Source of the DNA: JADKAV01 sp963704075 | GTDB taxonomy: Bacteria; Actinomycetota; Actinomycetes; S36-B12; UBA10799 | Reading direction: 5' to 3' | Length of the DNA stretch: 64,000 nucleotides | Assembly: GCA_963704075.1 (NCBI GenBank) | Contig: CAVPGV010000004.1 | Location: 62,001 to 126,000, forward strand | In this document: positions 1 to 7,884 of the stretch, in pieces | Layout: every line of letters begins with the position of its first letter | How positions within the stretch are numbered: position 1 is the stretch's first letter | The notes under the pieces: generated by a model | Seen by the model: only the letters and a program-made list of their open reading frames with translations | Database searches by the model: none | Told to the model about the DNA's origin: nothing | Translations under genes and position numbers: made by a program

Positions 1-665
1 TGCTGGATCATCTGCCAGGCGTCCTGGGCGGTCCAGATGTCGCCGTTGCCGAGCACCGGCAGCGGGTGCAGGTCGGCGACCAGGTCCGCGATCGCAGACC
101 ACTGCGCCTGACCGGAGTACATCTGTGCGGCGGTGCGCGCGTGCAGTGCGACCCACGAAACGCCCTCGTCCGCGGCGATCCGGGCGGCGTCACGGTAGGT
201 CAGGTGGTCCTCATCGATCCCCATGCGCATCTTCACCGTCACCGGCCGACCGTCAGCGTTGTCCACCGCCGCGCGGACGATGCCACGGAACAGGTCCAAC
301 TTCCACGGTAGAGCGGCGCCGCCTCCGCGCCGGGTCACCTTGGGCACCGGACACCCCATGTTCAAGTCGATGTGGTCGGCCATGTCCTCTCCGGAGATGA
401 TCCGCACCGCCTGGGCCATCACCGATGGATCGACGCCATACAGCTGGACGGACCGCGGGGACTCGTCGGCCTCGAACGTGCACATCGCCAGCGTGTCCGG
501 GTTGCGCTCGACCAGCGCGCGGGAGGTCACCATCTCGCTGACGTACAGTCCCGCCCCGTACTCACGGCACAACCTGCGGAAGGCACGGTTCGTGACTCCC
601 GCCATGGGCGCGAGGACCACCGGGACATCGACGGTGGTGTCGCCGACGACCAAGGGGCTCAGCAC
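1..665 (-). CDS. dusB: tRNA-dihydrouridine synthase (partial, 3' end outside window)
   Basis: FMN-dependent enzyme that reduces uridine to dihydrouridine in tRNA D-loops. About 221 codons are visible. The chain opens with the Dus core (VVLAPMAGVTNRAFR at about residues 16-30) and carries the catalytic-cysteine motif NFGCPVPK (Cys about 105), followed by KMRMG and LHART on the TIM-barrel strands. The GTG start at 665 overlaps the glyS stop (GTGCTGA), so the two genes are translationally coupled. The gene continues to the left of base 1. The family call is firm; the exact Dus subgroup (DusB-like) is inferred from actinobacterial practice. Confidence 0.93.
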   Translation of the reverse strand, partial: MLSPLVVGDTTVDVPVVLAPMAGVTNRAFRRLCREYGAGLYVSEMVTSRALVERNPDTLAMCTFEADESPRSVQLYGVDPSVMAQAVRIISGEDMADHIDLNMGCPVPKVTRRGGGAALPWKLDLFRGIVRAAVDNADGRPVTVKMRMGIDEDHLTYRDAARIAADEGVSWVALHARTAAQMYSGQAQWSAIADLVADLHPLPVLGNGDIWTAQDAWQMIQ

Positions 666-2041
666 GCGGGAAGGCGCTGCACCAGCCACGACTCCACCGC
701 GTCGATTCCGATGCGCTCCTGGACCATGGAGTCCCGCTCCCGGACGGTCACCGCATCATCGTCGAGGGTGTCGAAGTCGACCGTGATGCAGTACGGGGTG
801 CCGATCTCGTCCTGCCTGCGGTAACGCCGGCCGATCTGACCGGCGTCGTCGAAGTCGACGTTCCACCGCTTGCGCAGTTGGGCGGCAAGATCACGGGCCT
901 TGGGCGACAATGCCTCGTTTCGGCTCAGGGGCAGGACGGCGGCCTTGACCGGGGCCAGACGAGGATCGAAGCGAAGCACTGTGCGCTTGTCCACCCCGCC
1001 CTTGGTGTTGGGGGCCTCGTCCTCGGCGTAGGCGTCGAGCAGGAACGCCAGGACACAGCGGGTCAGACCGGCGGCGGGTTCCACGACGTACGGGACCCAG
1101 CGCTCCCCGGTCGACTGGTCGAAGTACGACAGATCGGTGCCGGAGTGCTCGGAGTGGGTCCTCAGGTCGAAGTCCGTCCGGTTGGCGATGCCCTCGAGTT
1201 CGGCCCACTCGGAGCCTGCGAACTCGAACCGGTACTCGATGTCGACCGTCCGTTTGGAGTAGTGCGACAGCTTGTCCTTGGGGTGTTCGAAGAAACGCAT
1301 GTTGTCCGGGTCGATACCGAGGTCGACGTACCAGTCCCAGCGGTTCTGCAACCAGTACTCGTGCCACTGCTCGTCCTCCCCGGGCTTGACGAAGAACTCC
1401 ATCTCCATCTGCTCGAACTCCCGGGTACGGAAGATGAAGTTGCCCGGCGTGATCTCGTTGCGGAAGCTCTTGCCCGTCTGGCCGATCCCGAACGGCGGCT
1501 TGCGACGCGCTGCGTTCATGACGTTGAGGTAGTTCACGAAGATTCCCTGCGCCGTCTCCGGTCGCAGGAAGTGCTCGGCGCCGGCGTCCTGGACGGGTCC
1601 GACCATGGTGCGCAGCAGTCCGTTGAAGTCCCGCGGCTCGGTGAACTGCCCGCGATTCCCGCAGTTGGGGCAGACGATGTCTGCCAGGCCATTCTCCGGG
1701 GGACGCCCGTGCTTCTCCTCATACGCCTCGATCAACTGGTCGGCACGCCAGCGGTTGTGACACTGCTTGCACTCCGTGAGCGGGTCGACGAAGGCCGAGG
1801 TGTGCCCGGATGCCTCCCACACCTGCGGGGCCAGGATGACCGAGGAGTCCAGCCCCACGACGTCGTCGCGGCCGCGCACCACGGATTGCCACCACTGCCG
1901 GCGGATGTTCTCCTTGAGTTCCACGCCCAGCGGGCCGTAGTCCCACGCTGAACGGGTTCCGCCGTAGATCTCCGAAGAGGGGAACACGAACCCTCGCCGC
2001 TTGCTGAGGTTGACGACGGAATCCACACGATTGGTAGGCAC
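659..2041 (-). CDS. glyS: Glycyl-tRNA synthetase (class II, alpha2 type)
   Basis: Charges tRNA-Gly in the cytoplasm. The 460-residue length matches the homodimeric bacterial/eukaryotic-type GlyRS. Visible are the N-terminal GFVFPSSEIYGG block, a zinc-type insert with cysteines at 91, 94, 124 and 127, class II motif 2 around FRNEITP (about 193-199), and a C-terminal anticodon-binding domain. The GTG at 2041 is the first start before the conserved VVNLSKRRGF segment. It overlaps dusB downstream by seven bases. No convincing T-box was found in the 250 bases upstream. Confidence 0.97.
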   Translation of the reverse strand: MPTNRVDSVVNLSKRRGFVFPSSEIYGGTRSAWDYGPLGVELKENIRRQWWQSVVRGRDDVVGLDSSVILAPQVWEASGHTSAFVDPLTECKQCHNRWRADQLIEAYEEKHGRPPENGLADIVCPNCGNRGQFTEPRDFNGLLRTMVGPVQDAGAEHFLRPETAQGIFVNYLNVMNAARRKPPFGIGQTGKSFRNEITPGNFIFRTREFEQMEMEFFVKPGEDEQWHEYWLQNRWDWYVDLGIDPDNMRFFEHPKDKLSHYSKRTVDIEYRFEFAGSEWAELEGIANRTDFDLRTHSEHSGTDLSYFDQSTGERWVPYVVEPAAGLTRCVLAFLLDAYAEDEAPNTKGGVDKRTVLRFDPRLAPVKAAVLPLSRNEALSPKARDLAAQLRKRWNVDFDDAGQIGRRYRRQDEIGTPYCITVDFDTLDDDAVTVRERDSMVQERIGIDAVESWLVQRLPAC

Positions 2042-2191
2042 GCCTTCCAGGGTACCGAGCCGTCGGGACGCGGCGTGTCACGCCCGGCGCACGCGGACCA
2101 CATCGCGAAGGTGGCACCGACGGACGGCGGATTCAGGAAATCGCCATCTTCTGGAGGTTTTGGTGCCCGTAATGTCCGGCATGGCCGGTTT

Positions 2192-2273
2192 GGTGCCTCC
2201 ACTGCTGGGCAGTGTGGTTGCTCCAGTGCCCACGAGTGGAGGCCACCGTGACGGGGTGGCGACCCCCCGTCAC
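2192..2273 (+). promoter_or_regulatory. Nested hairpins upstream of the DUF6703/ZnuA-like pair
   Basis: Two structures lie back to back. Arms CCTCCACT and AGTGGAGG (2196-2203 with 2235-2242, flanked by GGTG/CACC with one bulged base) enclose a smaller TGGGCA/TGCCCA stem. Next comes GTGACGGGG (2248-2256) pairing with CCCCGTCAC (2265-2273) across an 8-base loop, ending 23 bases before the 2297 start. There is no T-run, so this could be a leader element or operator rather than a terminator. The function is not known. Confidence 0.35.
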
Positions 2274-2296
2274 GGCGGATGCGTCACCATGGATTC

Positions 2297-2608
2297 ATGA
2301 GCAATGCCCGCCCGCCGAGCCGATCCGAGGCCCGCCTGCGGTTCGAGGACATGAGCCGGGGCCCGCTGCAGACCCTGAACCGGATACCGAAGGCCCTGAT
2401 CGTGGTCGGCCTCGCCGCCTTCCTCGTCGGTGGACTGCTGCTGCCGTCGGGAATCGGCGCGATCCTGCTGGTCGTCCTCGGCCTGTTCCTGGCGTGGCTG
2501 ATCGCGCTGTCGTGGCCGATCCTGCCCCCGGTGTCGCGCGCGATGCGGGTGGTCACCGTGGCACTGGTGTTCGGCGCCGCATGGTTGCGTCTCACCGGCC
2601 GGGGATGA
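2297..2608 (+). CDS. Small two-helix membrane protein, DUF6703-like
   Basis: A 103-residue protein of unknown function. A charged N-terminus (about 30 residues, rich in Arg and Ser) is followed by hydrophobic segments at about 35-75, a conserved-looking proline stretch (SWPILPPVSRAMR) and a further hydrophobic helix near the C-terminus. The ATG at 2297 was chosen over the GTG 18 bases upstream because it follows the hairpin region directly. The stop overlaps the next start in an ATGA arrangement, so it is cotranscribed with the ZnuA-like gene. The family assignment comes from length, composition and the position next to glyS and is tentative. Confidence 0.6.
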   Translation: MSNARPPSRSEARLRFEDMSRGPLQTLNRIPKALIVVGLAAFLVGGLLLPSGIGAILLVVLGLFLAWLIALSWPILPPVSRAMRVVTVALVFGAAWLRLTGRG

Positions 2609-3462
2609 AGCCGTACCCCCGACTCGTCGTGTGCGTCCTCCTGGTGCTGGGACTGGTCGGTTGCACTCGCAACGTCGGGACGGCTACGGATCCGACCGCC
2701 TCAGCCGGCATCCCACCGGTCCTGACCGTGGCGACCGTGGACTTCCCCTCCCGGTGGCTGGCCGAGCAGGTGGGCGGAGACGCCGTCGAGGTCGTCCCGA
2801 TCGGTGCTTCCGAGGTCGCCGGGACCGACGCGGACCTTTTCGCCTACGTACCGGGCCTGGACGCACAGGTGGACGCCGCGGCTGCGGGACTTCCGCAGGA
2901 TCAGGTCATCGACGTGACCAGCGACGTCAATCGGGTGGCCAGCCCCCGGGACCCGGAGGTCCCCGACCCCTTCGTGTGGTTCGATCCGGTCAACGTCGGA
3001 ACCATGGCCCAGACCGTCGCCAAGAGTCTGACTTCAGCCAGTCCCACGCCCTTCGAGGCGTCGCAGTTCTACGGGTTGCGCGGCCTGTCGGTCCAGAACG
3101 AGACGCTGATCGTCGACCAGCGCCTGCAGGAGATCTTCAATCCGTGCCGAATACCCACGCTGGTCGTCGAGGCGCCGGTCTTGACCTACCTCGCCCGCGC
3201 CTACGCATTCGACCAGGTGCCGCTGATCCAGTGGAATCCGGGCCGACAACCGGTTGACGCGCTGTACTACACCTTCGAGGCACAGCCCGCGGTGGAGGCC
3301 GCCGCGAGCCGCGACCAGCTGGGCACGGTGCCGGTGGACACTTTCACCGAATCCGCGCCCGAAGAGGACCTGCTGCAGGGGCTGCTCGACCTCGCCGACC
3401 AGATCGCCGATCACCAGGACTGCCCCCTGGTCACCCCGAGCAGCAGCGACCGTCCGGGGTGA
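2605..3462 (+). CDS. ZnuA-like substrate-binding lipoprotein lacking metal-ligand histidines
   Basis: A 285-residue lipoprotein: signal peptide with lipobox LVGC (Cys about 16), then a cluster A-I (ZnuA/TroA) metal-binding-protein fold. Recognisable anchors are VATVDFPSRWLAEQVGGD, DPFVWFDPVNVGTMAQTVA and VEAPVLTYLARAYAF. In working family members these read D-P-H-V-W-x-D-P and S-H-A-A-F-x-Y. Here His is replaced by Phe and Ser-His by Glu-Ala, and the first ligand loop (normally P-H-x-Y/W-E) is missing. Only one His exists, near the C-terminus. No permease, ATPase or Zur gene is adjacent. It may bind another ligand or act as a structural or signalling lipoprotein. Confidence 0.85.
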   Translation: MKPYPRLVVCVLLVLGLVGCTRNVGTATDPTASAGIPPVLTVATVDFPSRWLAEQVGGDAVEVVPIGASEVAGTDADLFAYVPGLDAQVDAAAAGLPQDQVIDVTSDVNRVASPRDPEVPDPFVWFDPVNVGTMAQTVAKSLTSASPTPFEASQFYGLRGLSVQNETLIVDQRLQEIFNPCRIPTLVVEAPVLTYLARAYAFDQVPLIQWNPGRQPVDALYYTFEAQPAVEAAASRDQLGTVPVDTFTESAPEEDLLQGLLDLADQIADHQDCPLVTPSSSDRPG

Positions 3463-3626
3463 GGCGCGCACGGTCGTTCGTCGGCTGTTCTGCCCGGGGA
3501 AATTGGCGAGAGTCTGAGCCATCGGGGAGGGTCCGTCGGATCCGTTTGAGAAGCCCCGCGTGGGTTTGCTGACGGATGCGCCAACCTCTCCCGGATCCGC
3601 GCAGCCAGGTCGGGAAGCTCCCTTGC

Positions 3627-4397
3627 TCAGACCGGTGGCTGCGGGACGCCGCCGTACCGTCGCTCCCGCGCCGCGTAGATCTCGCAGGCGTACCACAGGT
3701 GACGCCGATCGAAGTCCGGCCACAGAGTGTCCAGGAACACCATCTCCGCGTACGCCGCCTGCCAGACCAGGAAGTTGCTGGTCCGCTGTTCACCGCTGGA
3801 CCGCACGAACAAGTCCACATCGGGCATGGCCGGTTGGTACAGATAGCGGGCGAACGTCTTCTCCGTCACTTGCTGCGGGTCGACGCGGCCGGCGCGCACA
3901 TCGCGGGCCAGGGCCTGTGCGGCATCGGCGATCTCCGCCCTGCCCCCATAGTTGACGCACATCGTCAACGTGAGCTTGGTGTTCGTCGCCGTCATCTGCT
4001 CGGCGACCTCCAACTCGCGGATGACGCTACGCCACAGTCGCGGCCTGCGCCCTGCCCATCGGATGCGGACACCCATGGCGTTCATCTCGTCGCGACGACG
4101 GCGGATGACGTCGCGATTGAACCCCATGAGGAAGCGGACCTCCTCCGGGGACCGCCGCCAGTTCTCGGTGCTGAAGGCGTAGGCGGACAACCACGGGATC
4201 CCCAACTCCAGGGCCCCGTGCACGCAGTCCAGCAGGCTCGCCTCGCCCGCCTCGTGGCCGGCCGTACGGGGCAGGCCACGCTCCTGCGCCCACCGGCCGT
4301 TCCCGTCCATGACCAGCGCCACGTGACGCGGGACCTGGTCGGCGGCCAGTGGCGGCGGGGTGGTGCCGCTGGGGTGCGGCGGGGGTTGGGTCGTCAT
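3627..4397 (-). CDS. uppS: Isoprenyl diphosphate synthase (cis-prenyltransferase)
   Basis: Makes the cis-polyprenyl diphosphate carrier lipid used in peptidoglycan and glycan synthesis, from FPP or GPP and IPP, at the inner membrane face. The 256 residues hold the Mg/diphosphate motif MDGNGRWA (Asp 31), the FSTENW block (75-80) and the C-terminal RSSGEQRTSN motif (199-208). A proline-rich N-terminal extension of about 20 residues precedes the core. Actinomycetes often have two paralogues (short- and long-chain); the sequence alone does not say which chain length this one makes. It is coupled to recO by an ATGA overlap. Confidence 0.95.
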   Translation of the reverse strand: MTTQPPPHPSGTTPPPLAADQVPRHVALVMDGNGRWAQERGLPRTAGHEAGEASLLDCVHGALELGIPWLSAYAFSTENWRRSPEEVRFLMGFNRDVIRRRRDEMNAMGVRIRWAGRRPRLWRSVIRELEVAEQMTATNTKLTLTMCVNYGGRAEIADAAQALARDVRAGRVDPQQVTEKTFARYLYQPAMPDVDLFVRSSGEQRTSNFLVWQAAYAEMVFLDTLWPDFDRRHLWYACEIYAARERRYGGVPQPPV

Positions 4398-5182
4398 GCG
4401 ACCACGTCCTCGTCGGAGGTCAGTTTCACGGACAATTCCGACAGCCAGGCGCGGTCCGCGATGGGCAGCGACCGCAGATCGCGTTCCAGATGCATCTGCA
4501 AGTAGGCGGCCACCACCCCGGAAGCCGCCCGGCGCGACGTCGTGGACGCCGCGGCGGTGACCGCCCAGTCACCGCTGAGCAGCGCACCGAGCAGCGCGGA
4601 CGTGCCGGGGCTGATCGACACCGCTCCTGGCGGCCGGCATATCTCGCACACCGCACCGCCGGAGGCGAGGTGGATCCATCGGTGCGGGCCGTCGGCCCCA
4701 CACTGCGAGCAATCGGCGAAACTCGGCGCCCATCCTCCGGTCGCCAGGGAGCGCAAGAGGAAGGCATCGATCACCAGACGTGGATCGCGCAGGTCGTCGG
4801 CCAGGGCCGCGAGGCCGCTGACCAGCAGGCGGTAGTGCGGCCGGGCCGGTTCCATCTCTTCGCTGACGAGGCGCTCAGTGGCCTCGGCCAGCACGTGGCC
4901 GGCCGACCAGCGCACGTAGTCACCGGCGATCTGCGAGCCGAACAGGCGCAGCGAGTCCACACCGCTGATGGTCGCCAGATTGCGTCCCTGATACAGCAAC
5001 ACCTGCACCTGGTTGAGTGGCTGCAGACGCGACCCGAACCTCGAGGTCGGCTTGCGGACGCCCTTGGCCACTGCGCGGACCAGTCCGTGCTCCTCGGTGA
5101 GCAGGCTCAGGATCCGATCGGCCTCACCCAGTGGGTAGGCACGCAGGACGACCGCTGCATCCTCGATCCGGGTGGCCACCAT
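4394..5182 (-). CDS. recO: DNA repair protein RecO
   Basis: Mediator of RecA loading in the RecFOR pathway. The 262 residues comprise an N-terminal OB-fold (AVVLRAYPLGEADRIL), a central helical domain and a four-cysteine zinc site (CSQCG...CEICR). The ATG at 5182 is chosen because it directly precedes the family-typical N-terminus; longer in-frame extensions upstream look non-coding. The stop overlaps the uppS start, an arrangement common in actinomycetes. Confidence 0.95.
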   Translation of the reverse strand: MVATRIEDAAVVLRAYPLGEADRILSLLTEEHGLVRAVAKGVRKPTSRFGSRLQPLNQVQVLLYQGRNLATISGVDSLRLFGSQIAGDYVRWSAGHVLAEATERLVSEEMEPARPHYRLLVSGLAALADDLRDPRLVIDAFLLRSLATGGWAPSFADCSQCGADGPHRWIHLASGGAVCEICRPPGAVSISPGTSALLGALLSGDWAVTAAASTTSRRAASGVVAAYLQMHLERDLRSLPIADRAWLSELSVKLTSDEDVVA

Positions 5183-5308
5183 GTCATTGTGCCTCCCGCA
5201 CCGGGCGACGACGGGTGCCGCACCGGCTTGGTCGCACCGGAGCCGGCGGACCGGAGGCTGGCACAACTCAAGACAGCGCGCCTGCCGGGGAACCCGAATC
5301 GCGTGCTC

Positions 5309-5314
5309 TAGCCT
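5309..5314 (+). promoter_or_regulatory. Possible -10 element for the AI-2E-family gene
   Basis: TAGCCT fits the actinobacterial TANNNT -10 pattern and ends eight bases before the ATG at 5322. That would place the start of transcription almost at the start codon (leaderless). No clear -35 and no Shine-Dalgarno sequence is seen. Confidence 0.3.
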
Positions 5315-5321
5315 CTCCCCT

Positions 5322-6440
5322 ATGACGACACCGGACACGGACAAGCCCAAGACCCTCGGGATCGTTCATGTGCGCCTTGACCCGGGCTGGGTCCGGAAAT
5401 CCGCCGCCGGGGTTCTCGTGCTCGTCGCCTTCTACACGGTGTTCGTGTGGGCCTGGAAGTCGCTGGGCAATTTCTTGTTCCTGTTGCTGCTGGCTTGGCT
5501 GTTCGGCCTGGCGATCGACCCGATCGTGACCAGGCTTCACTCCAAGTTCGGGATGCGGCGCGGGCTGGGCACGATGCTGGTCTTCTTAGTGATGGCTGTG
5601 GTGACCGCGGTGTTCTTCATCGCTTTCGGCCAACTGTTCGCCACACAGATCGTGGCGTTGGTGCAGGCGGCTCCGGACATCGTGAAGAACGTCATCGACT
5701 TCCTGAACGCACGATTCAATTTGGGCTTGAATCAGGCGACGATCCTGGACCAACTGAACCTCGGAACCCAGGATGTCGCCAATATCGCCAGCCAGGCCGC
5801 GGGCGGTGTGCTGGGCGTGCTGAGTTCGGCGATCGGCGCGGTCTTCCAGATGTTCACACTGTTGCTGTTCGCCTTCTACTTCGCCGCCGACGGCCCGCGG
5901 CTGCGTCGCACGATCGCCTCCATGTTGCCGGAGCGTTCGCAGGCGGTATTCAACGACGTGTGGACCATCGCAACCGACAAGGCCGGCGGCTTCGTGATCT
6001 CACGTCTGGGCCTGGCCCTGATCTCGGCGTTCTTCTCCGCGATCTTCTTCATCATCATCGGACTGCCGTTCTGGCTACCGCTGGCCCTGTGGATGGGCCT
6101 GATCAGCCAGTTCATCCCCACCGTGGGGACGTACTTGGCGATCGCGCTACCGGCGCTCATCGCAGTTCTGTCCGACGACCCCCTGGACGCGGTATGGGTC
6201 ATCATCTTCGCCACCGTCTACCAGCAGATCGAGAACTACTATTTCTCGCCGCGGATCAGTTCGCGCACCATGGACATCCACCCGGCGGTGGCATTCGGTT
6301 CGGTGATCGCTGGAGCCGCGCTCTTCGGCCCCATCGGAGCGCTGATCGGTATTCCGGTCGCGGCGGCGGTCATCGCTTTCGTGGACGCCTACACCCGGCG
6401 CTACGAACTCATCCCGGCGCTCAACGAGGGGACGGAGTAG
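5322..6440 (+). CDS. AI-2E family (PerM/UPF0118) transporter
   Basis: A 372-residue polytopic inner-membrane protein of the AI-2E exporter superfamily. Hydrophobic segments occur near residues 25-65, 80-110, 170-190, 225-250 and 265-360. The family-typical run FWLPLALWMGLISQFIP-VGTYL lies in the C-terminal half and the late FGPIGALIGIPVAA segment close to the end. The substrate cannot be inferred: characterised relatives handle autoinducer-2, Na+/H+ or other solutes. It is monocistronic, divergent from recO, and convergent with era across a tandem-repeat spacer. Confidence 0.92.
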   Translation: MTTPDTDKPKTLGIVHVRLDPGWVRKSAAGVLVLVAFYTVFVWAWKSLGNFLFLLLLAWLFGLAIDPIVTRLHSKFGMRRGLGTMLVFLVMAVVTAVFFIAFGQLFATQIVALVQAAPDIVKNVIDFLNARFNLGLNQATILDQLNLGTQDVANIASQAAGGVLGVLSSAIGAVFQMFTLLLFAFYFAADGPRLRRTIASMLPERSQAVFNDVWTIATDKAGGFVISRLGLALISAFFSAIFFIIIGLPFWLPLALWMGLISQFIPTVGTYLAIALPALIAVLSDDPLDAVWVIIFATVYQQIENYYFSPRISSRTMDIHPAVAFGSVIAGAALFGPIGALIGIPVAAAVIAFVDAYTRRYELIPALNEGTE

Positions 6441-6506
6441 GCGGCCCGACAAGGGCGTTGGCTACGCGCGCCACCCGGGTGGTGCGGATCTCGCGCGAGC
6501 GGGACC

Positions 6507-6567
6507 GGTACATCCGTTGGACATCGGTACATCCGTTGGACATCGGTACATCCGTTGGACATCGGTA
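6507..6567. repeat. Three tandem copies of a 19-bp repeat
   Basis: The unit GGTACATCCGTTGGACATC occurs exactly at 6507, 6526 and 6545, followed by a fourth partial start (GGTA) at 6564. All three full copies are identical. It lies between the convergent ends of the AI-2E-family gene and era. There are no spacers, so it is not a CRISPR. Confidence 0.95.
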
Positions 6568-6658
6568 GGCCGCGCAACTCCAACCTGCGTACCTGTCTCC
6601 AACGCCTGTACACAACTCCAACGGCTACCACGTGCCCGACCATGAGCCAAGCGCCACT

Positions 6659-7567
6659 TCAGAACCCAAGTCGCCGCAACTGTCCAGGGCTGTTCTGCCA
6701 GTCCTTGGCGATCTTCACGTGCAGGTCCAGATAGACCCTGGTCCCCAGCAGGGCCTCGATCTTCGCGCGAGCCTGCGCACCGATGGCCTTCAGTTGTTCA
6801 CCGCGGCGTCCCAGAACGATGGGTTTCTGACTCGACCGTTCAACGTAGATCACTGCATAGATGTCCATCAACGGATCATCGTCGGGCCTGCCCTCGCGCA
6901 TCCCCATCTCGTCGATGTCCACCGCCACCGAGTGGGGCAGTTCGTCGCGCAGGCGTTCCAGGGCAGACTCGCGGATCAACTCGGCGACCACGACCCGCTC
7001 AGGCTGGTCGGTGATCTCATCGCCGAACAACAAGGGACCCTCAGGAAGCAACGTGGTGAGTACCTGGGCCAACTCGTCGACGTTGTCCCCTTCAGCACCC
7101 GACACGGGGACGAAGTCGCTGATCTGCAAGCCCATCGCGTCGGCGAACCGACTGGCCTCCATCAGTCGCGACGCGAGCATGTCCCGGGTCACCGCGTCGG
7201 ACTTGGTGACCGCCACGACGATTTTCTGCCGCCTCAACTCGAGCAACCGCTCGGCGATGAACCTGTCTCCGGGGCCGATCTTCTGGTCGGCGGGCAGGCA
7301 CAGCACAACGACATCAACCTCGGACATCGTGGTGAGCACCAAGTCGTTGAGGCGACGGCCGAGAAGGGTCCGGGGGCGATGGATCCCCGGGGTGTCCACC
7401 AGGATCAACTGATCGTCGCCCCGGTTGAGCACCCCACGGATCGTGTGCCGAGTGGTCTGCGGCCGCGAGGAGGTGATGGCCACCGGCTGCCCCACGAGGG
7501 CGTTCGTCAGGGTCGATTTGCCGACGTTCGGCCGACCCACCAGAATCGCGAACCCGGACCTGCTCAT
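6659..7567 (-). CDS. era: GTPase Era
   Basis: Ras-like GTPase that binds the 3' end of 16S rRNA and supports 30S maturation. The 302 residues carry G1 GRPNVGKS (11-18), G3 DTPG (58-61), G4 TKSD (121-124) and a C-terminal KH domain (VIYVERSSQKPIVLGRRGEQLKAIG). Its ATG overlaps the stop of the deaminase-like gene upstream (ATGA), so it belongs to the ybeY-phoH-CBS cluster of ribosome-assembly genes. Confidence 0.97.
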   Translation of the reverse strand: MSRSGFAILVGRPNVGKSTLTNALVGQPVAITSSRPQTTRHTIRGVLNRGDDQLILVDTPGIHRPRTLLGRRLNDLVLTTMSEVDVVVLCLPADQKIGPGDRFIAERLLELRRQKIVVAVTKSDAVTRDMLASRLMEASRFADAMGLQISDFVPVSGAEGDNVDELAQVLTTLLPEGPLLFGDEITDQPERVVVAELIRESALERLRDELPHSVAVDIDEMGMREGRPDDDPLMDIYAVIYVERSSQKPIVLGRRGEQLKAIGAQARAKIEALLGTRVYLDLHVKIAKDWQNSPGQLRRLGF

Positions 7568-7884
7568 GAGGTGAACTCCCCGATGACCGACCCGCGGCTG
7601 TCACACAGCCACACAGGCACGCCAGGACCTGCCAGATCAGTGACCACCGACAGGTCGGGCGCCATACCGCCGACCACGACCACCGCTTCGAGTCCGCGGG
7701 CGCCCGAGGCAACGGCCTGGGCAACTGCTACGTCGAGCGCGCCAAGACGCAGGGATGCCAGGTCAACCGTCGCGCCGGTGTAACTGCGACCCATCTCGTC
7801 GCGGACCGCCGCGCCCTGCGCAGCGCCGATCCGGCCCCGGGCCGATCTGGCCAGGGTGAGCAGTTTCTCGTCTTCAGGAGTCAT
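7564..7884 (-). CDS. Cytidine-deaminase-fold protein with lost catalytic residues
   Basis: A 106-residue protein in the position where actinomycetes keep a 'cytidine deaminase' between the CBS-pair protein and era. The fold is recognisable (YTGATVDLASLRLG...AVAQAVASGA aligns with the family's G-A-N-V-E-x-A-S run). The zinc/catalytic Cys-Ala-Glu is replaced by Ala-Leu-Asp and the second zinc motif (P-C-x-x-C) is absent. Deaminase activity is therefore unlikely; a structural or regulatory role linked to Era is possible. It overlaps both neighbours by four bases. Confidence 0.7.
   Translation of the reverse strand: MTPEDEKLLTLARSARGRIGAAQGAAVRDEMGRSYTGATVDLASLRLGALDVAVAQAVASGARGLEAVVVVGGMAPDLSVVTDLAGPGVPVWLCDSRGSVIGEFTS

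Noticed and set aside
878..1951. A 357-codon + strand frame opposite glyS
   Set aside because: Mirror of the glyS coding sequence; no motif or start signal.
2107..2122. AAGGTGGCACCGACGG, resembling the T-box core of aminoacyl-tRNA synthetase leaders
   Set aside because: It is on the + strand, opposite to glyS, with no specifier or antiterminator structure; a chance match.
6507..6567. Possible CRISPR array
   Set aside because: The repeats abut without spacers and no cas genes are present anywhere in the window.
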